The notes under the pieces: model-generated
Database searches by the model: none
What the model was told of the DNA's origin: nothing
The model's input: only the letters and a program-made list of their open reading frames with translations
Source: an uncultured Gammaproteobacteria bacterium
GTDB taxonomy: Bacteria > Pseudomonadota > Gammaproteobacteria > PS1 > Pseudothioglobaceae
Assembly (NCBI GenBank): GCA_929200175.1
Contig: CAKMYR010000015.1
Location: forward strand, 1-17,574
Direction of reading: 5' to 3'
DNA length: 17,574 nt
In this document: positions 7,254 through 15,105 of the stretch, piece by piece
How positions within the stretch are numbered: position 1 is the first letter of the stretch
Layout of the letters: every line of letters begins with the position of its first letter
Position numbers and translations under genes: made by a program

Positions 7254-8456
7254 ATGAAAATTGATTTTATCAAGAAAATTAAATTACCTAAAATTGCTAA
7301 AAATCACCCAATTGCTTTTAGTATAGCTGTATTTTTGCATTTTGTTTTGTTTTTTTTGCTTATTCTAGCAGGAGTCAGAAGCTGGGATATTAGTCAGGAA
7401 AAAACTAAAAAAGCATTAAAACCTATACCTAAAGCAGTAACAGTAGATATCAAAGAAATTGAAAAAGAAAAAGAACGTTTAATTGATATCCAAAAAAGCA
7501 AAGAACTAAAAATTAAACTAGAGGAAAAAAAATTAAGAATATTAGAAGATGAGCGTTATAAAAAACAACAAAAAATTAATAGATTAAAAGCAGATACTAA
7601 AAACAAAGAAAAGCAAAAATTAATAGCAGACAAACAAAGAAAAGAAGCCGAGAGAAAAAAACAGCAAGCAGAAAAACAAAGAAAAGAAGCTGAAAGAAAA
7701 AAGAAGCAAGCTGAAAAACAAAGAAAAGAGGCAGAAAAACAAAGAAAACAAGCCGAGCAAAAAAGAAAAGAGGCAGAACAACAAAAACAACAAGCAGAAC
7801 AACAAAGAAAAGAAGCCGAGCAACAAAAACAACAAGCTGAAAAACAAAGACAACAAGCAGAAGAACAAAAAAAACAAGCAGAACAACAAAGGCAAGAAGC
7901 AGAAGAACAAAGACAAGAGGCTGAAAAACAAAAACAACAAGCAGAGCAACAAAGACAAGAAGCTGAGCAACAAAAACAACAAGCTGAAAAACAAAGACAA
8001 CAAGCAGAAGAACAAAAAAAACAAGCAGAACAGCAAAGGCAAGAGGCAGAACAAAAAAGAAAATTAGTAATTAATAAATTTAAAGAAGAGCAGGAAAAAC
8101 GTTCATTAACTAAAGAAATACAATTAGAACAAAATAGAGAAATAGAAGATGCTATAGAAGATAAACTTAAAACATTACAAAATTATTATATTGGCGAGAT
8201 TCAAGCTAAAGTTAAAAAAGAATGGCGTTATCAAGGAGCACAAGATGATTGGAGTTGTGATGTTAAAGTCTTACAAAATATTGATGGAGAAGTTCAAAGC
8301 GTAGTAGTAAATAATTGTAATGTTGATGATAGTAATAAAGCAAGATTATTTAGAAACTCAATTGAAAGATCAGTTTATAAGGCATCTCCTTTACCTATAG
8401 CTCCAGATAAAAGCATATTTGATCGTGAAATTTTATTTAAATTTAGAGTTAATTAA
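7254..8456 (+). CDS. tolA: Tol-Pal system protein TolA with extended heptad helix
   Basis: Spans the periplasm, linking the TolQR motor to TolB/Pal at the outer membrane. Domain I: cytoplasmic basic start and a membrane helix at about 19-42 (FSIAVFLHFVLFFLLILAGV). By-eye alignment keeps the motor-contact His (His29) and Leu32, while the usual Ser four residues before the His is Ala25. Domain II: a charged helix, residues about 55-300, whose core is 20 exact heptads with Ala-Glu at a fixed place (Ala132 to Ala265), very rich in Gln, Lys and Glu. Domain III: C-terminal folded domain, about 305-400, starting NYYIGEIQAKVKKEW, with Cys335 and Cys355 probably paired. 400 residues is near the E. coli length (421). 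The expected tolB and pal do not follow; glyS does, after 65 bases. Confidence 0.94.
   Translation: MKIDFIKKIKLPKIAKNHPIAFSIAVFLHFVLFFLLILAGVRSWDISQEKTKKALKPIPKAVTVDIKEIEKEKERLIDIQKSKELKIKLEEKKLRILEDERYKKQQKINRLKADTKNKEKQKLIADKQRKEAERKKQQAEKQRKEAERKKKQAEKQRKEAEKQRKQAEQKRKEAEQQKQQAEQQRKEAEQQKQQAEKQRQQAEEQKKQAEQQRQEAEEQRQEAEKQKQQAEQQRQEAEQQKQQAEKQRQQAEEQKKQAEQQRQEAEQKRKLVINKFKEEQEKRSLTKEIQLEQNREIEDAIEDKLKTLQNYYIGEIQAKVKKEWRYQGAQDDWSCDVKVLQNIDGEVQSVVVNNCNVDDSNKARLFRNSIERSVYKASPLPIAPDKSIFDREILFKFRVN
7641..8060 (+). repeat. 21-base (heptad) repeat tract inside tolA
   Basis: Twenty consecutive 21-base units encode seven-residue repeats of the kind QAEKQRQ or EAEQQKQ without any slip in register. 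A larger duplication is layered on it: 7818-7885 and 7965-8032 are identical over 68 bases, offset 147 bases (seven heptads), with weaker identity on both sides. The strand is extremely A-rich, which also produces a long meaningless Leu/Phe/Ser reading on the other strand. Confidence 0.9.
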
Positions 8457-8521
8457 CAATAATTTGCCGATACTAAGCTTAAAAAAAGCATAATAAGAAT
8501 AAATATAATATTAAATTAAAT

Positions 8522-10552
8522 ATGCAGACAAAAGATTTTTTATTAGAATTAGGTACAGAAGAAATGCCGCCTAAATTATTAAAAAATTTATCTCAATCAC
8601 TAACAAATAATTTAATTAATATTCTTCAAAAACTTAATTTAACTCATTCTAATGTTGAATCTTTTGCTACTCCAAGACGCTTAGCTGTACTTATTAAGGA
8701 TTTACAATTACAGCAAGAAGATAAAATAATTGAGCTAAAAGGACCTGCTGTAAATTCTCCTAAAAAAGCTATTGAAGGCTTTACCAGATCTTTAGGAATT
8801 AATAAAAGTGATTTAATTGAAAAAATCTTTAAAGATGCTAATTATTATTATTTTGTTAAAAAACAACAAGGCTTAAATATAGTTGACTTAATTGAAGATA
8901 TAGTTAAAAAAGCTATTAAAGGAATATCGCAACAAAAATCAATGAGTTGGGGTAATGGAGATTTTAATTTTATCAGACCAGTTAAATGGCTAATTACAAT
9001 GCTAGGAGATGAATTAGTAAAAACTAATATTATGGGATTAACAAGTAATAATATTACTAGAGGTTTACGCTTTAGCAAACAGCCAGAATTTAAAATTGAT
9101 AATGCTAAAGATTATCAAAAAATTATTTTTGATAAAGCTAAAATTGAAGTTGATTTTAATGCTCGTAAACAAATAATCTACGATAAGATTATTGAAATTG
9201 CAGCAAAAAATAAAGTTAAGGCTATGATTGATGATGCTTTATTAGATGAAGTATGTTCTTTAGTTGAATTTCCTAATGTATTTTTGGGTAAATTTGATAT
9301 TAGATTTTTAAAAATTCCCAAAGAAGTATTAATCTCAGTTATGCAGCTCCATCAAAAATATTTTCATGTAGTAGATGATAAAGGACAATTATTGCCTTTT
9401 TTTATAGCTGTAGCTAATATAGATTCTAATGATACTTCTATTATTAAAAAAGGCAATGAGAGAGTTATTACTCCGCGTTTTAATGATGCTGAATTTTTTT
9501 GGAAAAAAGATAAATTAATTGCTTTAGCAGATCGTGTGAAAGAATTAGATAAAGTTTTATTTATCCAGTCTTTAGGCTCGATTGGAGATAAGACAAAAAG
9601 AATAGAATTATTATCAAAATATATTGCAAATATATTATCTTTAAACTCTAATGATGTAAGTCGTTCGGCTTTATTAGCTAAAGCTGATTTGGTATCTGAA
9701 ATGGTTGTTGAATTTCCTGACTTGCAAGGAATTATAGGTTATTATTATGCACTAAATGATTCAGAAAAACCATCAGTAGCAATAGCTATTAAAGAGCATT
9801 ATTGTCCAAAATTTTCTGGTGATTTAATTCCTAGCACTAAAGAGGGTATGGTGGTAGCTATCGCTGATAAGATAGATACTATAACTGGAATTTATTGTAT
9901 TGGCAAAGAACCTTCTGGCTCTAAAGATCCTTATGCTCTTAGAAGGGCAGCATTAGGAATAGTAAGGATTATAATAGAGGCTAAGCTTGAAATTAATATC
10001 AAAGATTTGATTAGTAAATCAATTAGTTTATATAAATTTGATACTAACATTACTAATAAAATTTATAATTTTTTTATAGAGCGTTTAGATGCTTATTACA
10101 AAGATAAAGGTATTGATAATAAAATATTTTTAGCAGTACTAAAAGTTTATCCAGAATCGTTTTATGATTTTCACTTAAGAATAATTGCACTTAATGAATT
10201 TATCCAAAATAATTCAGCAAAAAATTTAATAATAATCAATAAACGTATAGCAAATATCCTTAAAAAATGTGATAATTTAGAAGCTAAAATTAATAATGAT
10301 ATTTTAGTAGAAAAATCTGAAAAAGCGTTGTTTGATGCAAGTTTATCTATTGCTAATGATAATTCTTTTAAGGCTAGTGATTATAGTAATCGTATTGATA
10401 AATTGCTTAGTTTAGAGATTTTAATTGATGATTTTTTTAACAATGTAATGGTTAATGTAGAAGATAAAGAGCTTAAAAATTCGCGTTTAAGTTTACTTAA
10501 TCAAGTAAGAAAATTATTTCTATCTGTGGCAGATATTTCTTATCTTGCCTAA
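8522..10552 (+). CDS. glyS: Glycyl-tRNA synthetase beta subunit
   Basis: Beta chain of the bacterial alpha2beta2 glycyl-tRNA synthetase; recognises tRNA-Gly and is needed with GlyQ for charging. The 676-residue protein begins with the family signature LELGTEEMPPKLL, then ATPRRLAVL, MSWGNGDFNFIRPVKW, the MQLHQKYF block, EMVVEFPDLQGIIGYYYA, and IADKIDTITGIYCIGKEPSGSKDPYALRR, and ends in a DALR-like anticodon-binding domain. E. coli GlyS has 689 residues, so it is full length. The catalytic alpha subunit gene glyQ, usually immediately upstream, is not in the window; tolA is upstream instead. The 65-base gap may hold its own promoter. Convergent with the glycosyltransferase gene, stops 22 bases apart. 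Confidence 0.97.
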   Translation: MQTKDFLLELGTEEMPPKLLKNLSQSLTNNLINILQKLNLTHSNVESFATPRRLAVLIKDLQLQQEDKIIELKGPAVNSPKKAIEGFTRSLGINKSDLIEKIFKDANYYYFVKKQQGLNIVDLIEDIVKKAIKGISQQKSMSWGNGDFNFIRPVKWLITMLGDELVKTNIMGLTSNNITRGLRFSKQPEFKIDNAKDYQKIIFDKAKIEVDFNARKQIIYDKIIEIAAKNKVKAMIDDALLDEVCSLVEFPNVFLGKFDIRFLKIPKEVLISVMQLHQKYFHVVDDKGQLLPFFIAVANIDSNDTSIIKKGNERVITPRFNDAEFFWKKDKLIALADRVKELDKVLFIQSLGSIGDKTKRIELLSKYIANILSLNSNDVSRSALLAKADLVSEMVVEFPDLQGIIGYYYALNDSEKPSVAIAIKEHYCPKFSGDLIPSTKEGMVVAIADKIDTITGIYCIGKEPSGSKDPYALRRAALGIVRIIIEAKLEINIKDLISKSISLYKFDTNITNKIYNFFIERLDAYYKDKGIDNKIFLAVLKVYPESFYDFHLRIIALNEFIQNNSAKNLIIINKRIANILKKCDNLEAKINNDILVEKSEKALFDASLSIANDNSFKASDYSNRIDKLLSLEILIDDFFNNVMVNVEDKELKNSRLSLLNQVRKLFLSVADISYLA

Positions 10553-10574
10553 TATTTTACAAACTAATAGTTTA

Positions 10575-11657
10575 TTATTTTAATTGTGTTTGATTTATAC
10601 CTTTTTTAACAAAAGGATATTTAAATATTACAATAGAAAAATACAGTAATACATAATAAACACAAAATAATATTATAAACAATATCATAATTAAATGATT
10701 GTCCCACCAAATTAAAGCTGGCGTCATAAATGGAAATACTAAAAGCCATATTAAAATTGAAGTAGCAGCATTTCTCTTAAATTTTTTAACTAAAGTTAGA
10801 TTAGATTTAGCAACCCTTTTATATATAAGCATATGTAAATGAATAGCATCAGGCTTTCCGGGTGAGGTATTGCGTAAGATTTTTTTACGATAAATTGAAA
10901 AAAAAGTTTCAAAAACTGGATAAGACATAACTAAAAGAGCAAACCATGGAGATACAGACTGATTTCTTTTAACCAATAATAAAGCAATACATGCCATTAA
11001 TGAGCCTAATATATATGCTCCAGAATCACCTGTAAATATTTTTGCTTGTGGAAAATTAAATAAAAATAATCCTAATACCGAGCCAATTAAAATATAAATA
11101 AAATTTATTACAAGAGAATCTCCCACTTGATAAGATACAAATAAAAAAATTAATAAAGCCATTAATGCAAATCCCAATAAAAGCCCGTTAAATCCATCAA
11201 TAATATTAGTAGAATGAGATGTTCCGCCAATCATAAATATTGTGATAATAATAGCGATTAATTGATTACCCAATATATTATTGTCAAACCATGTCCATCC
11301 TATATTTAACAATTCTATATCTAATATATATACTGCTATTGCTGCTGTTATAAATGAGGTCAAAAGTCTATAATATGGCTTAATATTTTTATATATATCT
11401 TCAATAATTCCTATTATAAAAATTGGAAATATGCTAATTATAAATAGCCAAAATATTTGATTTTTTAATAAAAGACCAGCAACTAATAATCCAATTAATA
11501 TACTTATTCCTCCAATTCTAGGTACTGGTACATTATGAAATTTTTGTACTCCAGAAAAATCATTATCTGCAGAATAACGTATGTGTAAATTTTCGTATTT
11601 TATTAATAAAAAATTAATTAAAAATGCTGAAACTAAAGCAACAATAAAATAAATCAT
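10575..11657 (-). CDS. WecA/WbpL-type polyprenyl-phosphate sugar-1-phosphate transferase
   Basis: Glycosyltransferase family 4 (MraY/WecA superfamily) inner-membrane enzyme that moves a sugar-1-phosphate from a UDP-sugar to undecaprenyl phosphate, the first step of O-antigen, common antigen or other glycan synthesis. The 360-residue protein is nearly all membrane helices (about ten or eleven). Motifs in order: PVPRIGGISILIGL (45-58), IIEDI (84-88, Glu-Asp where MraY has Asp-Asp), NIIDGFNGLLLG (151-162), FTGDSGAYILGS (208-219, catalytic Asp211), and KPDAIHLHMLIYKR (268-281). The HLHML end and the Glu-Asp pair resemble WbpL-like O-antigen starters of proteobacteria more than MraY, and the murein gene context of mraY is absent. 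Sugar substrate unknown. Alone on its strand, with its own likely promoter upstream. Confidence 0.88.
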   Translation of the reverse strand: MIYFIVALVSAFLINFLLIKYENLHIRYSADNDFSGVQKFHNVPVPRIGGISILIGLLVAGLLLKNQIFWLFIISIFPIFIIGIIEDIYKNIKPYYRLLTSFITAAIAVYILDIELLNIGWTWFDNNILGNQLIAIIITIFMIGGTSHSTNIIDGFNGLLLGFALMALLIFLFVSYQVGDSLVINFIYILIGSVLGLFLFNFPQAKIFTGDSGAYILGSLMACIALLLVKRNQSVSPWFALLVMSYPVFETFFSIYRKKILRNTSPGKPDAIHLHMLIYKRVAKSNLTLVKKFKRNAATSILIWLLVFPFMTPALIWWDNHLIMILFIILFCVYYVLLYFSIVIFKYPFVKKGINQTQLK

Positions 11658-11691
11658 TTGAATATATTGGAATTTAATATTTGTAATATAA

Positions 11692-11720
11692 ATTATAAGC
11701 TAAATACATTATTATGTTAT
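11692..11720 (-). promoter_or_regulatory. Likely promoter of the glycosyltransferase gene
   Basis: On the minus strand there is a perfect -10 TATAAT (complement of 11692-11697) and a -35 ATAACA (complement of 11715-11720, four of six matches to consensus), 17 bases apart. This puts the start of transcription about 25-30 bases before the ATG at 11657. Good spacing, but AT-rich DNA makes such hits easier to find. Confidence 0.45.
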
Positions 11721-11723
11721 AAT
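11715..11723 (+). promoter_or_regulatory. Possible extended -10 promoter upstream of trxA
   Basis: TGTTATAAT is an extended -10 element on the plus strand, overlapping the -35 of the opposite promoter. Further -10-like words TATAAT lie at 11749-11754 (inside the palindrome ATTATAAT) and 11805-11810. None has a convincing -35, so I cannot say which serves trxA; the first would leave an untranslated leader of more than 130 bases. Nothing else is recognisable in this 210-base gap. Confidence 0.3.
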
Positions 11724-11867
11724 ATATTTGTTTTGAATTTGAGCACATTATAATTAAACAAATAAATATTTGATAATTAAACAAAATAGTTTAAAAAATA
11801 CATATATAATTACCTTTATAGTACTCTACTATCAACTTACCATTAAAACTAAATATACAAAATAACT

Positions 11868-12194
11868 ATGAATGACAAGCTTAAACAAGTTACTGATGCA
11901 TCATTTGAAGATGATGTTATTAATTCTCCCCATACTGTTTTAGTTGATTTTTGGGCTCCATGGTGTGCTCCTTGTAAGGCATTATTGCCAATACTAGATC
12001 AAATTGCAGATGACTATGATGGAAAAATTATTGTCGCTAAAATCAATATTGACGACAATGAGCAAACTGCTCAAAAATATGGAATTCGTGGAATACCAAC
12101 GCTTTTATTATTTAAAAACGGTGTAGTAGAAGCGACTAAAACTGGTTCTTTGACAAGAGCAGAATTAAGTACTTTTATTGATACTAATATTTAA
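11868..12194 (+). CDS. trxA: Thioredoxin with WCAPC active site
   Basis: Small cytoplasmic disulfide reductase that passes electrons from thioredoxin reductase to targets such as ribonucleotide reductase. The 108-residue length, buried Asp27 (VDFW), active site WCAPC at 32-36, Lys59 and the cis-proline Pro77 in GIPT match thioredoxin 1. The usual active site is WCGPC; here Gly is replaced by Ala34 (codon gct, unambiguous in the sequence). The trxA-rho neighbourhood is the one seen in enteric and other gammaproteobacteria, which supports the classical thioredoxin assignment rather than a specialised paralogue. ATG at 11868 has no Shine-Dalgarno sequence. A 100-base gap to rho holds no clear terminator. 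Confidence 0.95.
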   Translation: MNDKLKQVTDASFEDDVINSPHTVLVDFWAPWCAPCKALLPILDQIADDYDGKIIVAKINIDDNEQTAQKYGIRGIPTLLLFKNGVVEATKTGSLTRAELSTFIDTNI

Positions 12195-12294
12195 GAATAT
12201 ATTTAATATACTTAAACCAAAATAGATTTATTAGATTTATATTTTTTAGTAAGTTATCTTTATGCTTAATTTTTTTACCTTTTTATTATAAATA

Positions 12295-13557
12295 ATGAAA
12301 TTATCAGAACTTAAAAAATTGACTCCAGCTGAATTATTAGAGTTAGCTCAATCTTTAGGGGTAGAAAATATATCTCGTGCAAAAAAACAAGCTCTTATAT
12401 TCTCTATTTTAAAAAATAAAACAGCAAGCGAAGAAGAAGTAATAGGTGACGGAGTACTTGATATCTTACAAGAAGGGTATGGTTTTTTAAGATCTGTAGA
12501 TGATTCTTATGTTTCTGGGCCTGATGACATTTATGTTTCGCCTAATCAAATTAGGCATCTTAATTTATTTACTGGAGATTTTGTACTTGGTAAAATTCGT
12601 GCGCCAAAAAAAGGTGAAAAATATTTTGCCTTAGTTAAAATTCAAGAAGTAAATGGAGAGACTCCAGATAATATTAAAAATAGAATACCTTTTACTTCAT
12701 TAACTCCATTACATCCAAATAGTCGAATAAATTTAGAAATAGGCAACGGCGGAACTGAAGATATTACAACTAGGTTTATTAATCTTATAGCTCCTTTTGG
12801 AAAAGGTCAAAGAGGTTTGTTAGTAGCTCCTCCTAAGGCTGGAAAAACTATGATTATGCAAAATATTGCATCTGCTATAACTATTAATCATCCAGAATGT
12901 GAAATGATTGTTTTGTTAATTGATGAGCGTCCTGAAGAGGTTACAGAGATGGAACGCACAGTAAGAGGCGAGGTTGTTGCTAGTACTTTTGATGAGCCTG
13001 CTAAGCGTCATGTACAAGTGGCTGAAATAGTTATCGCTAAAGCAAAAAGACGCGCAGAACAAGGCAAAGATGTGATTATTTTATTAGATTCAATTACCCG
13101 TCTTGCTAGAGCTTATAATACAATTGCTCCATCTTCTGGAAAAGTATTAACAGGTGGAGTTGATGCTAATGCTCTCCAACGACCTAAGCGTTTTTTTGGT
13201 GCTGCTAGGAATATTGAAAATGGAGGAAGTATAACTATTATTGCTACAGCGCTTGTTGATACTGGCTCAAAAATGGATGAAGTTATTTATCAAGAATTTA
13301 AAGGTACTGGTAATTTAGAATTACACTTAGAAAAACGCTTAAGTGAAAAGCGTATTTTTCCAGCAATTAATATTAATGCTTCTGGCACTCGTCGTGAAGA
13401 ATTAATAATTGATAAAAAAGAACTACAAAAAATATGGATATTACGCAAAATTTTACATCCTATGGATACTGTAGAAGCTGCGGAATTCTTAATTGATCGT
13501 TTAAAATTAAACAAAACTAACGAAGAATTCTTCTCATTAATGTCGCAAAAAAAATAA
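12295..13557 (+). CDS. rho: Transcription termination factor Rho
   Basis: Hexameric RNA helicase that ends transcription. The 420-residue protein matches E. coli Rho (419 residues) almost number for number: N-terminal helical domain MKLSELKKLTPAELLELAQ, RNA-binding cold-shock domain with GYGFLR (61-66), P-loop APPKAGKT (178-185), catalytic Glu211 in DERPEEVTEM, Walker B Asp265 in ILLDSITRL, Q-loop with Lys283 (SSGKVLTGG), and arginine finger Arg366 in SGTRREEL. The ATG at 12295 is the family start; no Shine-Dalgarno sequence. Rho is often autoregulated in its leader; the preceding 100 bases are T- and A-rich, C-poor and show no obvious hairpin, so this cannot be judged. lptF follows after 13 bases. 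Confidence 0.98.
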   Translation: MKLSELKKLTPAELLELAQSLGVENISRAKKQALIFSILKNKTASEEEVIGDGVLDILQEGYGFLRSVDDSYVSGPDDIYVSPNQIRHLNLFTGDFVLGKIRAPKKGEKYFALVKIQEVNGETPDNIKNRIPFTSLTPLHPNSRINLEIGNGGTEDITTRFINLIAPFGKGQRGLLVAPPKAGKTMIMQNIASAITINHPECEMIVLLIDERPEEVTEMERTVRGEVVASTFDEPAKRHVQVAEIVIAKAKRRAEQGKDVIILLDSITRLARAYNTIAPSSGKVLTGGVDANALQRPKRFFGAARNIENGGSITIIATALVDTGSKMDEVIYQEFKGTGNLELHLEKRLSEKRIFPAININASGTRREELIIDKKELQKIWILRKILHPMDTVEAAEFLIDRLKLNKTNEEFFSLMSQKK

Positions 13558-13570
13558 ACTCATTAATACA

Positions 13571-14704
13571 ATGAGAGATAAATTTATTTTTGATCAAGTT
13601 TTTAATATTATTTCTAGATATTTGATTAAACTTATATTTATTTCATTAATTTTTATTTTTATCTTAATTGAATTAGTAATATTCGGCAATCAATTTGTTC
13701 TTATAATTAATGATAGCTTGCAATACGGCATTAATACAAAAGATTTATTACTGCTTTTAAGTTTTAATATGATAAGAGACACCCCTTTGATTTTATCATT
13801 ATCTTTATTTTTAGCAATCATTATAGTAATTAATAGACTTTATAAAAATTCTGAAGCTGTTGTTATGAATTCAATAGGGGTAGGAGATAAAAAAACAATA
13901 TTGATGATTCAGCCTCTTGTTATTACTATTGCTATAATTTCTTTGGTTTTAACTACAATTGTAATACCTTGGACAAAATATGAAAAAAGTACTATTTTAA
14001 ATAAAATTGAAAACTCTTCAGAGTCTTTATTTATAAAACCAGCAGAATTTAAAAAATTTAAAAATTCTAATATTACTCTTTATGCCGAAGAAGTTGTTAA
14101 TGACGAAAAATTTAAAAATCAAAATTTAAAAGATATTTTTATAAAATTAAATAACGATAATGAGCTAATTTTAATTTCTGCCCAAAAAGCAGTAAAATAT
14201 GTAAATCCTTTTGATGATATATATATGCGTTTTGAGAATGGCTCTAGGTATGTTTTGCCTTTAGATGATGCTAACAATAGCGATGAAAGCGTAGAAATAC
14301 TTAATTTTGATACATATGATTTAGAGGTTGCTAATAAAAAATTACAAGAATCAACATCTCAATATAAATGGAAAAGTACTATAGATTTATTGATGTCTGA
14401 TGATTTAAAGGAAATTGCAGAATTACAATGGAGAATATCACAACCTTTAAGTATAATAATTCTAGCTATTTTAGGCGTTATGTTAGGTAAAAATTATTCA
14501 AGAAAAAGCAAAAATTTAAGTTTGATAGCTGGATTGATTTTATTTGGTTTATATTATAATTCTTTATTAATTTCAAAATCAATTCTTGAGCAAGAAAAAA
14601 TATCGTCAATAATAGGTATATGGTGGACTCATTTATTAATGATACTATTGATTTTTATTATTTATTTCTATAAAAATAAAATGTTTAGATTTTCATTTAA
14701 TTAA
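13571..14704 (+). CDS. lptF: Lipopolysaccharide export permease LptF
   Basis: One of the two membrane subunits (with LptG) of the LptBFGC transporter that extracts LPS from the inner membrane for export to the cell surface. The 377-residue YjgP/YjgQ-family protein has three N-terminal membrane helices (about 14-35, 60-80 and 102-132), a periplasmic jellyroll region (about 133-285), and three C-terminal helices from about residue 290 on. Family stretches include LILSLSLFLAIIIVINRLYKN and the WRISQPLSIIILAILGVMLG block. The order of conserved blocks and the Glu-Leu-x-Trp-Arg entry to the last helices resemble LptF more than LptG. lptG, usually the next gene, is not here; queF follows after 14 bases. 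Confidence 0.88.
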   Translation: MRDKFIFDQVFNIISRYLIKLIFISLIFIFILIELVIFGNQFVLIINDSLQYGINTKDLLLLLSFNMIRDTPLILSLSLFLAIIIVINRLYKNSEAVVMNSIGVGDKKTILMIQPLVITIAIISLVLTTIVIPWTKYEKSTILNKIENSSESLFIKPAEFKKFKNSNITLYAEEVVNDEKFKNQNLKDIFIKLNNDNELILISAQKAVKYVNPFDDIYMRFENGSRYVLPLDDANNSDESVEILNFDTYDLEVANKKLQESTSQYKWKSTIDLLMSDDLKEIAELQWRISQPLSIIILAILGVMLGKNYSRKSKNLSLIAGLILFGLYYNSLLISKSILEQEKISSIIGIWWTHLLMILLIFIIYFYKNKMFRFSFN

Positions 14705-14718
14705 CTTATATAAAAAAT

Positions 14719-15105
14719 ATGCCAAACAAACCAAGTAAAAAATTAGAATCATTTGATAACCCAAATGTAGAAAGAGACTTTGTAATTGATATTGAAATAC
14801 CTGAATTTACCTGCTTATGTCCAAAAACTGGACAGCCAGATTTTGCAACTTTAAAGATTAAATATATTGCAGATAAATTATGTATAGAATTAAAATCTTT
14901 AAAAAATTATATTTGGTCATTTCGTAATGAAGGTGCTTTTCATGAAGCTGTAACTAATAAAATTTTAGATGATTTAGTGCTTGCAATTAATCCTAAATTT
15001 ATTTCCATAAAGGCTATTTTTAATGTGCGTGGTGGCATTTATACCACTATAACTACAACTCATAAAAAATCAGGTTATAAGTTTGAAAATGACATTAATT
15101 TATAA
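14719..15105 (+). CDS. queF: NADPH-dependent 7-cyano-7-deazaguanine reductase QueF (short type)
   Basis: Reduces preQ0 to preQ1, the last free-base step of queuosine synthesis for the wobble position of certain tRNAs; cytoplasmic. The 128-residue protein is of the short, unimodular class (as in Bacillus subtilis), not the longer two-domain class of E. coli. Motifs: FTCLCPKTGQPDFATL at 30-45 with the catalytic Cys34 and Asp41, CIELKSLKNYIWSFRN at 55-70 with the substrate-binding Glu, FHE at 74-76, and RGGI at 104-107. The stop codon and the pcnB start share one base (TAATG at 15103-15107), so the two are translationally coupled. No other queuosine gene is in the window. Confidence 0.95.
   Translation: MPNKPSKKLESFDNPNVERDFVIDIEIPEFTCLCPKTGQPDFATLKIKYIADKLCIELKSLKNYIWSFRNEGAFHEAVTNKILDDLVLAINPKFISIKAIFNVRGGIYTTITTTHKKSGYKFENDINL

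Noticed and set aside
7620..8054. Minus-strand reading of 144 Leu/Phe/Cys/Ser-rich residues
   Set aside because: It is the exact complement of the A-rich TolA heptad tract; its seven-residue periodicity comes from tolA and it matches no membrane protein family.
8457..8521. Possible terminator between tolA and glyS (AAGCTT followed by an A-run and AGC)
   Set aside because: The possible stem is only about four base pairs and no T-run follows, so neither a terminator nor a separate regulatory element can be claimed.
10553..10574. Shared terminator between the convergent glyS and glycosyltransferase genes
   Set aside because: Only 22 bases separate the stops and they hold no inverted repeat of note.
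12195..12294. Possible rho leader attenuator or trxA terminator
   Set aside because: The gap is AT-rich with T-runs but no stem of useful strength, and C-rich Rho-binding sequence is not visible.
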